In this document: positions 35,017 through 43,956 of the stretch, piece by piece | Position numbering within the stretch: the first letter of the stretch is position 1 | How the letters are laid out: every line of letters begins with the position of its first letter | Assembly: GCF_004122165.1 (NCBI RefSeq) | Contig: NZ_SBKO01000002.1 | Span: 1 to 64,000 of the forward strand | Source of the DNA: Flavobacterium amnicola | GTDB lineage: Bacteria; Bacteroidota; Bacteroidia; Flavobacteriales; Flavobacteriaceae | Direction of reading: 5' to 3' | Length of the DNA: 64,000 nt | The notes under the pieces: generated by a model | The model's database searches: none | What the model was told of the DNA's origin: nothing | What the model saw: the letters and a program-made list of their open reading frames with translations, nothing else | Position numbers and translations under genes: made by a program

Positions 35017-35631
35017 TTATTTAAGTTCGGAAAGTATTATTTTTTTTTGTTTCATCGTATTTCGCATCGCTTTTTCTCTCACAGCAACATCCTTGCTGTT
35101 GATTAGGTCAAAATATTCAACGGGAACAACCTGCCAAGATAATCCATACTTGTCTTTACACCAGCCACAAGATCCTTCAGTACCACCGTTTTCCGTCAAG
35201 GCATTCCAATAATAATCGACTTCCGCTTGATCTTTGCAATTAATAACAAAGGATATAGATTCATTAAACTTAAAATACGGACCGGCTGCTAAAATGCTAA
35301 ATTCCATACCATTAATTTCCATAACAGCCGTTTCAAAGGTGTCTAAACCACCTTGTGCTTTTGCTTCCGGAGGGTTGTCGTACTGGTTATATTCTTTCAG
35401 TTTACCGTCCTTGAAAATAGAAAGGTAATAATTCACAACAGCCTTCGCATCTTTGTCTACCCATAAACAAGGGGTTATTTTTTGAGCTATCATATCTGTC
35501 TTTTTAGTTGAATTTTGATTAGAAATAGTATCCTTTTCACTGTTTTTGGTTGAATTCTGTTGAGAATTTGTACAACTCAGTAAAGTAACGCTCGTTAATA
35601 CTGTCAAAAAAATAAGTGTATACTTTTTCAT
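35017..35631 (-). CDS. PhnB/VOC-fold lipoprotein
   Basis: A 204-residue protein with an SPII signal peptide (lipobox TLLSC, C20) and a polar linker, then a VOC/3-dmu-9_3-mt domain starting near KITPCLWVDKDA and running to YGLSWQVVPVEYF. PhnB-like proteins are normally cytosolic, so the export signal is unusual. An internal Met near residue 47 (MIAQKITPCL) would give the usual cytosolic form. It is the last gene of the ArsR-AHSA1-AHSA1 operon, four bases after its neighbour. Confidence 0.8.
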   Translation of the reverse strand: MKKYTLIFLTVLTSVTLLSCTNSQQNSTKNSEKDTISNQNSTKKTDMIAQKITPCLWVDKDAKAVVNYYLSIFKDGKLKEYNQYDNPPEAKAQGGLDTFETAVMEINGMEFSILAAGPYFKFNESISFVINCKDQAEVDYYWNALTENGGTEGSCGWCKDKYGLSWQVVPVEYFDLINSKDVAVREKAMRNTMKQKKIILSELK

Positions 35632-35635
35632 AGTA

Positions 35636-36133
35636 TTATTTTATTAAAGTTACCAATAATTTTTCTAAGTTTTCAATTGACATGGTAAAGCCTTCTTTAA
35701 AGCCCATTTCTATCATTCTTTCTAATCGTTCAAGCGATTCGTTGTAGATGCTGATATGTACTTTTGTGATACCATTTTGTTCACTAAAATTATAGTCCCA
35801 ATTAGAACCTGGTAATTCTGGGTTTTCATTTTGGTCGGCAAATGCATTGTGCATTTTAAAATTGGTTTTTGGCGTAATAGAAGTATACTCTTGAATTGAC
35901 CAACGTTCTAATCCTTCGGGACTGACCATGGCATAAAATCGTTTTCCACCCACTTCAAAATTCATATATTTTGTTTTAGATGACCAAGGTTTTGGTGCCA
36001 CCCATTGATCTAATAATTCAGCTTTGGTAAAAGCATCCCAAACTAACGGAAGTTCGGCATCAAATTCTCTAGTGATATACACTTTTTGGGCAGATTTATC
36101 TACCGTAAAATCGAATTGCAAATTAGTTTTCAT
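35636..36133 (-). CDS. AHSA1/SRPBCC domain protein (copy 2)
   Basis: A 165-residue START/SRPBCC-fold protein, with [22 protein letters not shown] near its N-terminus and a C-terminal [18 protein letters not shown] helix. It is a paralogue of the next gene upstream. Such proteins bind hydrophobic ligands or regulate responses, often next to an ArsR repressor. It is three bases after its paralogue. Confidence 0.85.
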   Translation of the reverse strand: MKTNLQFDFTVDKSAQKVYITREFDAELPLVWDAFTKAELLDQWVAPKPWSSKTKYMNFEVGGKRFYAMVSPEGLERWSIQEYTSITPKTNFKMHNAFADQNENPELPGSNWDYNFSEQNGITKVHISIYNESLERLERMIEMGFKEGFTMSIENLEKLLVTLIK

Positions 36134-36136
36134 TTT

Positions 36137-36640
36137 TTAGTTATTTAGTTGCGTTAATAAATCTTCTAATTGGTTTATTGCCATAGTGAAGCCTTCTTTT
36201 AATCCCATTTGGATGATGTTTTCTAAGGCTTCAACGGTTTCAAAATTTAGTATTACTTGAACTTTTGAAATAGAATTGTTTTCAGAAAAACGAGTTGTCC
36301 AATTCATGCTTGGCATTTCTGTCATATCTTCACCGTTTTCATTGCAAAATGCGTCTTTGTATGAAAATGAGTTTAAGTTTTCGATTTTTTTATAATTCGC
36401 TTTGCAATAATGTTTTTCATTTTCTGGACTTATCATAGCATAAAACCATGTACCTCCATTTTCGAAATTCATTGAAATGGTTTCGTTTTTGTAGGGTAGT
36501 GGCGCCCACCACTGGTCGAGAATTTCTGGTTTTGTCCAAGCGTCCCAAACTAGTTGAATACCAGCCTCAAATTCTTTGTGAATTGTAATGGTTTTGTTTT
36601 CCTTATTTACAAGAAAATCAAATAATAAATTAGTCTTCAT
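36137..36640 (-). CDS. AHSA1/SRPBCC domain protein (copy 1)
   Basis: A 167-residue SRPBCC protein similar to the gene at 35636, sharing the [12 protein letters not shown] region and a C-terminal [18 protein letters not shown] helix. Its start overlaps the ArsR gene by 11 bases, so the two are coupled. The pair looks like a tandem duplication. Confidence 0.86.
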   Translation of the reverse strand: MKTNLLFDFLVNKENKTITIHKEFEAGIQLVWDAWTKPEILDQWWAPLPYKNETISMNFENGGTWFYAMISPENEKHYCKANYKKIENLNSFSYKDAFCNENGEDMTEMPSMNWTTRFSENNSISKVQVILNFETVEALENIIQMGLKEGFTMAINQLEDLLTQLNN

Positions 36641-36956
36641 TTTTTAGTTTTTTAAGTGTTGTTAATACCTTATCAAGTTGGTTAAAACGAGTTTCCCAAA
36701 TTTTTCTATATTGTTCTAACCATTTATCAATTTCTTTCATTTTTTCTATTTCAAGCGAATAGTATATTTCTCTGCCGAGTTGTTCTTGTTTGACCAAATC
36801 ACATTCGGTTAAAATTTTCAGATGCTTTGAAATCGCTTGTCGGGAAGTGTTGAAATTTTCAGCAATTGTATTTGGTGTCATTGCTTGTATAGCAATTAAA
36901 GAAATAATTGCTCTTCTTGTTGGATCTGCAATGGCTTGAAAAACATCTCTTCTCAT
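36630..36956 (-). CDS. ArsR-family winged-helix regulator
   Basis: A 108-residue repressor-type protein. It begins [20 protein letters not shown], and the recognition helix is [14 protein letters not shown]. The metal-binding CxC of classical ArsR is absent, as is usual for the ArsR-AHSA1 type. I chose the ATG at 36956; longer frames from 37001 lie upstream of the promoter. It heads a four-gene operon. Confidence 0.87.
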   Translation of the reverse strand: MRRDVFQAIADPTRRAIISLIAIQAMTPNTIAENFNTSRQAISKHLKILTECDLVKQEQLGREIYYSLEIEKMKEIDKWLEQYRKIWETRFNQLDKVLTTLKKLKNED

Positions 36957-36971
36957 TTTATTTTTTATTAA

Positions 36972-37018
36972 GCAACTAATCAGTTGCAAATATATATGCA
37001 ACTTTTCGGTTTCGCAAA
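36972..37018 (-). promoter_or_regulatory. ArsR operon promoter with overlapping inverted half-sites
   Basis: Minus-strand TATATTTG (36994-36987) and a -33 TTTG (37018-37015) are 20 bases apart, a good Bacteroidota promoter. Three half-sites overlap it: GCAACT at 36972, AGTTGCA at 36982 and TGCAACT at 36997. They form two inverted pairs around the -7 box and start point, suggesting autoregulation. Confidence 0.65.
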
Positions 37019-37059
37019 TTTTAAAGATAATATTTTATGTATTTCTTTTTAGTTATAAA

Positions 37060-37086
37060 AAAACCTCCAGTTTTACTGAAGGTTTT
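37060..37086 (-). terminator. Terminator after LOG-family gene
   Basis: On the minus strand AAACCTTCAGT and ACTGGAGGTTT form a stem with one mismatch around a TAAA loop, followed by a T run. Confidence 0.75.
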
Positions 37087-37090
37087 GCTA

Positions 37091-37813
37091 TTAGAAGTTT
37101 GGAGATAAATTGTATTTTTTATAGAAATTATCTAACGCCGCTACCACTTCGTCTTCGGTATCAACGATTTGAATTAAATCCATATCACCAGGGCTAACGG
37201 TTTTTTCTTGGTTGATCATGATTTCTTTTACCCAATCAATTAAACCTTTCCAGAATTGACTTCCCACTAGAATAATAGGGAATTTGCCAATTTTTTTGGT
37301 TTGAATTAAAGTAATCGCTTCAAACAATTCGTCTAGCGTACCAAATCCACCCGGCATTACTACAAATCCTTGTGAATATTTAACAAACATTACTTTACGG
37401 ACAAAGAAATAATCGAAATTTAGGTTTTTGTCTTTGTCAATATACGGATTGAAATGTTGTTCAAAAGGCAATTCAATGTTTAATCCTACGGAAGTTCCTT
37501 CGCCACGATGTGCTCCTTTATTTCCGGCTTCCATAATTCCAGGACCACCACCAGTAATCACACCATAACCCGCTTTACTGATTTTGTAAGCAATACTCTC
37601 TGCCAAAAGGTAATATTTATCGTCTGGTTTGGTTCTTGCCGATCCAAATATAGAAACACAAGGACCAATTCTAGCCATGCTTTCGTATCCGTTAACAAAT
37701 TCGGACATGATTTTAAATATTGCCCAAGAATCGTTCGTGCGAATCTCGTTCCAAGTTTTTTGTTTTAACTTATCGTGAATTTTTTCATCTTCATTTAAAA
37801 AATCTTCTTTCAT
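37091..37813 (-). CDS. LOG-family (TIGR00730) phosphoribohydrolase
   Basis: A 240-residue Rossmann-like protein with the family motifs GGGPGIMEAGNKGAH and VMPGGFGTLDELFE (PGGxGTxxE). Such enzymes release free base from nucleoside monophosphates, cytokinin riboside monophosphate in some cases. The natural substrate in this host is unknown. It stands alone with its own terminator. Confidence 0.92.
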   Translation of the reverse strand: MKEDFLNEDEKIHDKLKQKTWNEIRTNDSWAIFKIMSEFVNGYESMARIGPCVSIFGSARTKPDDKYYLLAESIAYKISKAGYGVITGGGPGIMEAGNKGAHRGEGTSVGLNIELPFEQHFNPYIDKDKNLNFDYFFVRKVMFVKYSQGFVVMPGGFGTLDELFEAITLIQTKKIGKFPIILVGSQFWKGLIDWVKEIMINQEKTVSPGDMDLIQIVDTEDEVVAALDNFYKKYNLSPNF

Positions 37814-37885
37814 TTTCTTGTCATTTCGAGCATCTAATTATTTTGCTCATCGTTATTATCTATATTTTTTTTGAGTTTTCATTTT

Positions 37886-37910
37886 GGTGCCTGAGGCTCA
37901 CGAAGGCACC
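37886..37910. repeat. Inverted repeat resembling a dispersed genomic element
   Basis: GGTGCCT at 37886-37892 pairs with AGGCACC at 37904-37910 around an 11-base loop. It lies just past the uvrA stop and may end uvrA transcription. A TCATTTCGAGC word at 37821 nearby resembles the start of other bacterial interspersed repeats. Confidence 0.55.
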
Positions 37911-37925
37911 TGAAAAATCAGCCGT

Positions 37926-40757
37926 CTAAAGTAATTCTTTTTTTAGAAACTGCGCAGTATAGCTCTTTTTATTTTTTGCAATTTCTTCGGGAGTGCCTTT
38001 GGCAATGACTTCACCACCGCCTTTTCCGCCTTCCATACCGATGTCAATAATATAATCGGCAAGCTTAATTACGTCCATGTTGTGTTCGATAATAAGTATC
38101 GAATTTCCTTTGTCGACCAACTTATGAATTACATCCATCAATACTCGGATATCCTCAAAATGCAAACCTGTAGTGGGTTCGTCCATGATGTAAAAGGTAT
38201 TACCAGTATCTTTTTTGGATAATTCGGTAGCCAATTTTATACGTTGTGCTTCACCGCCGGAAAGCGTAGTGCTTTGTTGGCCAAGGGTGATATAACCCAA
38301 TCCAACATCTTGAATGGTTTTTATTTTGCGATAGATTTTCGGAATATTTTCAAAGAAAGGCACTGCTTCATCTACGGTCATGTTCAACACATCTGAAATG
38401 GATTTTCCTTTGTAACGAATTTCCAAAGTTTCTCTGTTGAAACGCTTGCCTTGACAGCTTTCGCATTCGACATACACATCAGGTAAGAAACTCATTTCAA
38501 TGGTACGAACGCCACTTCCTTCGCAGGTTTCACAACGGCCGCCTTTCACATTGAAGCTAAATCGACCGGCTTTGTATCCGCGAATCATCGCTTCTGGTGT
38601 TTGCGTGTATAAACTTCTAATTTCGGTAAAGACTTCAGTGTAGGTTGCCGGATTCGAACGTGGAGTACGCCCAATTGGACTTTGATCAATATCAATAACT
38701 TTGTCAATATGCTCTAAACCTTCAATTTTTTTATAGGGTTGTGGTTTTTTTACGGCGTTGAAAAAATGTTCGTTTAAAATAGGGTATAGGGTTTCGTTAA
38801 TCAAAGTTGATTTTCCAGAACCCGAAACACCGGTCACACAAATCAACTGACCCAAAGGCAATTCGATGGAAACATTTTTTAAATTATTCCCAGAAGCTCC
38901 GGTTAGTTTTAAAGATTTTCCATTGCCTTTTCGACGTTTTTTAGGTACTTCAATTTTCATTATACCACTCATATACTGAGCTGTAGTGGTTTTTTCCTGA
39001 AGTAATGCTTTAGGAGTTCCTTCGCTAATAATTTGCCCACCATACTTACCGGCTTTTGGACCAATATCAATCACATAATCGGCACGCTCTATCATGTCTT
39101 TGTCATGTTCGACAACCAAAACGGAGTTACCAATGTCGCGAAGTTGTTCCAACGAATGGATTAGCTTTTCGTTATCTCTTTGGTGTAGACCAATACTAGG
39201 CTCGTCTAAAATATAGAGTACCCCAACCAATTGCGAACCAATTTGAGTGGCCAAACGAATGCGTTGCGCTTCGCCACCCGATAGTGATTTCGAATTACGG
39301 CTTAAGGATAAATAATTCAATCCTACATCCATTAAAAACTGCAAACGGGCTTTAATTTCTTTTAAAACCTCGGAAGCAATTGCTTTTTGTTTTTCGGATA
39401 GTTTGGTTTCGATATTAGCAAACCATTCGGTTAGTTCGGAAATATCCATATTGGATAATTCGGCAATATTTTTATTGTTGATTTTGAAATAAAGGGCTTC
39501 TTTTTTTAATCGAGATCCTTCACATTCAGGGCAATTGACTTCATCCATGAATTCTTTTGCCCAGCGTTTGATAGAAGTTGACTCGGATTCGTCGTGCTGC
39601 GATTTGATGAAGTTGGAAATTCCTTCAAACTCAATTTTATATTCTTTGGTAACACCTGCTGTTTTCGAATTAATCGAAAATTTTTCGTTACCTCCGTTTA
39701 AAATCATCTCCATGGCCTCTTCTGAAATGGTTTCAACAGCATCAGTCAGTTTAAAATTGAATTTTTCTCCAATAATTTCTAACTGTTTGAAAATCCAACT
39801 CGATTTGTATTCGCCAATAGGCACCAATCCACCATTTTTAATAGACAATTTCGGATTTGGAATTATCTTTTTGATGTTGATTTCATTCACAATTCCTAGG
39901 CCTTTACAATGTTCACAAGCGCCTTTTGGGGAGTTGAAAGAAAATAAATTGGGTTCAGGATTTGGATAAGAAATACCAGTACTCGGACACATTAAGTTTC
40001 GACTAAAAAAACGAATTTCATTGGTGTCTTGATCTAAAATCATCAATACGTTTTCACCATGGTACATCGCAGTTTTAATGCTTTCATTAAGTCGCTTTTC
40101 ATTATCCAAGCTATCATCAATTACCAATCGATCAATAACAATTTCGATATCATGTGTTTTGTATCGATCGAGTTTCATGCCTGGTAAAATATCTTGTACT
40201 TCACCATTAACGCGTACTTTCAAAAAGCCTTGTTTGGTTATTTGTTGGAATAGTTCGGCATAATGTCCTTTACGTGCTCGGATAATTGGTGCTAAAATAT
40301 TAATGCGTTTTCCTTTAAAATCTAGCGAAATTAAATCTTTGATTTGCTCATCGGAATAGGAAACCATTTTCTCACCAGTGTTGTAACTATAGGCATCACC
40401 GGCTCTTGCAAATAACAAACGTAAAAAATCATATATTTCAGTAATAGTACCAACGGTCGAGCGTGGACTTTTACTTGTCGTTTTTTGTTCGATGGCGATG
40501 ACAGGGGAAAGTCCGTCGATTTTATCCACATCAGGTCGCTCCAATCCACCCAAAAATTGACGAGCATATGCGGAAAAAGTTTCGATATAGCGACGTTGAC
40601 CTTCGGCATAAATGGTGTCGAAGGCTAAAGATGATTTCCCAGATCCAGACAAACCAGTAATTACCACTAGTTTTTCACGAGGAATTTTAACATCTATATT
40701 TTTAAGATTGTGTGCACGAGCACCAATGATTTCAATAAAATCTTCTGAATTCTGCAT
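37926..40757 (-). CDS. uvrA: Excinuclease ABC subunit A
   Basis: A 943-residue damage-recognition ATPase with two ABC modules. Walker A motifs are GLSGSGKSSLAF near 36 and GVSGSGKSTLINE near 640. Zinc-binding Cys pairs occur in ACEHCKGLG, CPECEGSR and the CETCEGSG to CESCQGKRF module, and two LSGGEAQRI signature motifs are present. It loads UvrB at damage in nucleotide excision repair. The ATG at 40757 is preferred to a GTG six codons upstream that overlaps the promoter box. Confidence 0.98.
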   Translation of the reverse strand: MQNSEDFIEIIGARAHNLKNIDVKIPREKLVVITGLSGSGKSSLAFDTIYAEGQRRYIETFSAYARQFLGGLERPDVDKIDGLSPVIAIEQKTTSKSPRSTVGTITEIYDFLRLLFARAGDAYSYNTGEKMVSYSDEQIKDLISLDFKGKRINILAPIIRARKGHYAELFQQITKQGFLKVRVNGEVQDILPGMKLDRYKTHDIEIVIDRLVIDDSLDNEKRLNESIKTAMYHGENVLMILDQDTNEIRFFSRNLMCPSTGISYPNPEPNLFSFNSPKGACEHCKGLGIVNEINIKKIIPNPKLSIKNGGLVPIGEYKSSWIFKQLEIIGEKFNFKLTDAVETISEEAMEMILNGGNEKFSINSKTAGVTKEYKIEFEGISNFIKSQHDESESTSIKRWAKEFMDEVNCPECEGSRLKKEALYFKINNKNIAELSNMDISELTEWFANIETKLSEKQKAIASEVLKEIKARLQFLMDVGLNYLSLSRNSKSLSGGEAQRIRLATQIGSQLVGVLYILDEPSIGLHQRDNEKLIHSLEQLRDIGNSVLVVEHDKDMIERADYVIDIGPKAGKYGGQIISEGTPKALLQEKTTTAQYMSGIMKIEVPKKRRKGNGKSLKLTGASGNNLKNVSIELPLGQLICVTGVSGSGKSTLINETLYPILNEHFFNAVKKPQPYKKIEGLEHIDKVIDIDQSPIGRTPRSNPATYTEVFTEIRSLYTQTPEAMIRGYKAGRFSFNVKGGRCETCEGSGVRTIEMSFLPDVYVECESCQGKRFNRETLEIRYKGKSISDVLNMTVDEAVPFFENIPKIYRKIKTIQDVGLGYITLGQQSTTLSGGEAQRIKLATELSKKDTGNTFYIMDEPTTGLHFEDIRVLMDVIHKLVDKGNSILIIEHNMDVIKLADYIIDIGMEGGKGGGEVIAKGTPEEIAKNKKSYTAQFLKKELL

Positions 40758-40774
40758 AGTTTTTTGGCAAAACA

Positions 40775-40782
40775 CAAAGGTA
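40775..40782 (-). promoter_or_regulatory. uvrA -7 box
   Basis: Minus-strand TACCTTTG fits TAnnTTTG and ends 17 bases before the ATG at 40757. No LexA-type box was recognised. Confidence 0.6.
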
Positions 40783-40886
40783 GCTTTTTTGGCTCAATTT
40801 TTAGTTATTCGTAATGAGGAAAGAGAAAAAGGGAAATGAATAATATGTATTTATAAACTAACCCCTTATAGCTTATGACTTACTAC

Positions 40887-42137
40887 TTATCCCTTATTGT
40901 CAACATCTAAATCTCTAAATTCAGGAGAAACTACTGCTGTGGTTCCAACCACCACTAAGGTCATTATTCCACCAAAAACTACCGCTGGAACTACTCCCAT
41001 AAGTTTGGAAGTAAAGCCACTTTCAAAAGCGCCTAATTCGTTAGAAGAACCAACAAATATTGAATTCACAGAAGAGACACGACCGCGCATGTAATCTGGG
41101 GTGTATAACTGTAAAATGGTAGAACGAATTACTACCGAAATGCCATCAGTAACACCACTTAAGAATAAAGCTATGACTGAAATCCAAAAATTTGTGGATA
41201 GACCGAAAATAATAATACAAATTCCAAAGCCAAAAACGGCAACTAAAAGTTTTTTTCCAGCATTGTGATTCAAATCGAATTGTGTGGCAGCCAACATCGT
41301 GAGCAATCCACCAACAGCAGGAGCCGCTCTTAAAATTCCGAATCCTTCTGAACCCACTTTAAGAATATCGGTAGCAAAAATAGGGAGTAGGGCAACAGCA
41401 CCGCCAAATAATACGGCAAACATGTCCAAAGAAAGGGCATTCAAAACGGTTTTATTTTGGAAGACAAAGGTGATGCCTTCTTTTAAGCTGGTAAAGATAG
41501 GTTCGCCTAATTTCGGATTCATAATAGGTTTTGCTGCAATTCTTGTCACTGCAAAAAAGGCCAATAAAATACTTACGACCACCAAAACCATCGAGCCAAA
41601 AACACCCATCCAACCAATAGTAAAACCAGCTAATGCAGGTCCAAATACTGCAGCTACCTGCCAAGTCGAACTACTCCAAGCTGCTGCATTCGGTTTGTCG
41701 GCATTCGGAACTATTAATCCTAATAAACTAAAAACAGAAGGAATGATAAAAGCACGAATAATTCCGCCTAAAAATACCAGTGCATAAATAGCATATAAAG
41801 TGGTGTTTTTTGATAAGGTTGCCGTGATTTCAGGTTTCACCAATACACATAATAAAATACTTACGAATAGCAATCCGATAAGGCATTTGATCAGCATCGA
41901 TTTCTTTTCGTTCTGATCGACGATATGCCCAGCAAATAAGGCCATGGTTATGGCTGGAATCACTTCCATTAACCCTATTAATCCTAAAGATAAGGGGTCT
42001 TTGGTGAGACGATAGACTTCCCATTCAATCAATACAAACTGCATGGACCATGCCAATACCATTCCCAATCGCATGAGAAGAAACCATTGGAATTCTTTTA
42101 TTTTTAAAGAGGAGTAAGGGTCTTTTTTTTGCTTCAT
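40887..42137 (-). CDS. MFS transporter (EntS-like group)
   Basis: A 416-residue major facilitator with about twelve hydrophobic segments and an AGHIVDQNEKKSMLIK loop between helices 2 and 3. It resembles MFS_3 exporters such as EntS, but no substrate is indicated. Its ATG overlaps the recJ stop codon by one base, so it is translated with recJ. Confidence 0.87.
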   Translation of the reverse strand: MKQKKDPYSSLKIKEFQWFLLMRLGMVLAWSMQFVLIEWEVYRLTKDPLSLGLIGLMEVIPAITMALFAGHIVDQNEKKSMLIKCLIGLLFVSILLCVLVKPEITATLSKNTTLYAIYALVFLGGIIRAFIIPSVFSLLGLIVPNADKPNAAAWSSSTWQVAAVFGPALAGFTIGWMGVFGSMVLVVVSILLAFFAVTRIAAKPIMNPKLGEPIFTSLKEGITFVFQNKTVLNALSLDMFAVLFGGAVALLPIFATDILKVGSEGFGILRAAPAVGGLLTMLAATQFDLNHNAGKKLLVAVFGFGICIIIFGLSTNFWISVIALFLSGVTDGISVVIRSTILQLYTPDYMRGRVSSVNSIFVGSSNELGAFESGFTSKLMGVVPAVVFGGIMTLVVVGTTAVVSPEFRDLDVDNKG

Positions 42138-43825
42138 TATTTTATATCACGTAATTGTAATTGTAAACTTACCGTTCCATTCCATTCGTTTTCTTCAATA
42201 GAGTAGATGGCATCAAATGATTTTCTATCTTTTGCAATACTTATTTTTTTACCTAAACCAAATCCGATAGCGCCAAATCCTTCAGAATCTGATTGTTTTA
42301 CAAATAATTTTAAATGCTCATTGTCATTCCCTAATGTTTTGGGGTAACCTGTATCATTTAATTTCGTACTCAAAAAAAGCGGAGTCATATTTTCGGGACC
42401 AAAAGGCTCAAATTGTTTTAAAATGCGCATCATTCTTTCATTAATATCGGATAAGTCAATTTCTGCATCAACCGAAATTTCTGGAATTAATAAATCTGGA
42501 TGAATGGTTTTATGGACCACTTCTTCAAATTTATTTTTAAAAGCTTGATAATTTTCTTCTTTCAATGTCATTCCAGCGGCATACATATGTCCGCCGAATT
42601 GTTCTAAATATTCGGAACTTGCTTCCAAAGCATTATAGACATCAAAATCTTTTACAGAACGTGCCGATGCGGCCAATTTATCACCACTTTTAGTAAAAAC
42701 CAATGTTGGTCGATAGTAGGTTTCAATCAATCGCGATGCTACAATTCCAATCACGCCTTTGTGCCAATCCTCTTGGTATACAACGGTTGTGAAACGTTCG
42801 ATTTCGTTGTTGTTTTCAATTTGTAATAAGGCTTCTTTGGTGATTTGTTTGTCTAAATCTTTTCTATCGGCATTGTGTTGTTCAATTTCCGAAGCAAACA
42901 GTTCGGCTTGTTGCAAATCAAATTCTGTCAGTAACGCTACTGCTTCATTTCCGTGCTTAATTCTTCCTGCGGCATTAATTCGCGGAGCAATGATAAAAAC
43001 GACATCCGTAATGGTTAAGATTTTCTTTTTGATGTTTTGAATTAAGGCTTTTATTCCGGGACGCGGACTGGAATTGATGACTTCCAATCCAAACTTTGCC
43101 AATACACGATTTTCACCAGTGATGGGAACAATATCTGCAGCGATAGCAGTGGCAACCAAATCCAAATACGGAATCAAGTCGGCAATTGTTTGGTTTCTGT
43201 TTTTGGCTAAGGCTTGAATTAACTTAAAACCCACACCACAACCACACAATTCTTTATAGGGATAGTTACAATCGGAACGTTTTGGGTCTAAAACCGCAAT
43301 CGCATTGGGTAAAGTATCTCCAGGGCGATGGTGGTCACAAATGATAAAATCGATTCCTTTTTGATTGGCATAATCAATGTGCTCTATAGATTTTATGCCA
43401 CAATCGAGGGCAATAATTAAAGTAATTCCGTTATCTTCAGCATAATCAATGCCTTTGAAAGAAATGCCGTAGCCTTCGTCATAGCGATCTGGAATGTAGG
43501 TTGCAACGTTAGGATAATAACTTTTTAGGTAACTGCTGAGTAATGAAACGGCAGTAGTGCCATCCACATCATAATCACCAAAAATGAGAATGTTTTCTTC
43601 GTTTGAAATCGCTTTTTCAATTCGATTTACAGCCTTGTCCATATCTTTCATTAAATACGGATTATGCAAATCATCTAAAGTAGGGCGGAAGAAGGATTTG
43701 GCTTGCTCAAACGTTTCGATACCTCGTTGAAGGAGTAAAGTAGCAATGATTTCATCGACTTGTAAGTCATTTTGTAAGGCTTGAATTTTTTGTTTTTCTG
43801 GCTTTGATTTTAATGTCCAACGCAT
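42137..43825 (-). CDS. recJ: Single-stranded-DNA-specific exonuclease RecJ
   Basis: A 562-residue DHH-family nuclease. Motifs are IFGDYDVDGTTAVSLL near 75, DCGIKS, CDHHRPGD near 155, and the DHHA1 domain with APRINAAGRIKHG near 280 and GGHMYAAGM near 415. The C-terminal OB fold is present. It degrades ssDNA 5' to 3' in recombination and repair. Confidence 0.96.
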   Translation of the reverse strand: MRWTLKSKPEKQKIQALQNDLQVDEIIATLLLQRGIETFEQAKSFFRPTLDDLHNPYLMKDMDKAVNRIEKAISNEENILIFGDYDVDGTTAVSLLSSYLKSYYPNVATYIPDRYDEGYGISFKGIDYAEDNGITLIIALDCGIKSIEHIDYANQKGIDFIICDHHRPGDTLPNAIAVLDPKRSDCNYPYKELCGCGVGFKLIQALAKNRNQTIADLIPYLDLVATAIAADIVPITGENRVLAKFGLEVINSSPRPGIKALIQNIKKKILTITDVVFIIAPRINAAGRIKHGNEAVALLTEFDLQQAELFASEIEQHNADRKDLDKQITKEALLQIENNNEIERFTTVVYQEDWHKGVIGIVASRLIETYYRPTLVFTKSGDKLAASARSVKDFDVYNALEASSEYLEQFGGHMYAAGMTLKEENYQAFKNKFEEVVHKTIHPDLLIPEISVDAEIDLSDINERMMRILKQFEPFGPENMTPLFLSTKLNDTGYPKTLGNDNEHLKLFVKQSDSEGFGAIGFGLGKKISIAKDRKSFDAIYSIEENEWNGTVSLQLQLRDIK

Positions 43826-43924
43826 AAATTTTAATTTAAAGGAGTAGAATTGTCTTAGATTTCAAAGTTAAATAAAATTGATGTATAATCGATAGTATTT
43901 CCAAATTCAACAAATAAAAATAAC

Positions 43925-43932
43925 TACTTTTG
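43925..43932 (+). promoter_or_regulatory. ade -7 box
   Basis: TACTTTTG fits TAnnTTTG and lies 24 bases before the ATG at 43957; it overlaps the earlier TTG at 43930. Confidence 0.6.
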
Positions 43933-43956
43933 AATCCCATTAATTTAAATTCGATT

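Noticed and set aside
40331..40609. Antisense or out-of-frame frames within uvrA
   Set aside because: No start context or family similarity, and they overlap the strongly conserved uvrA frame.
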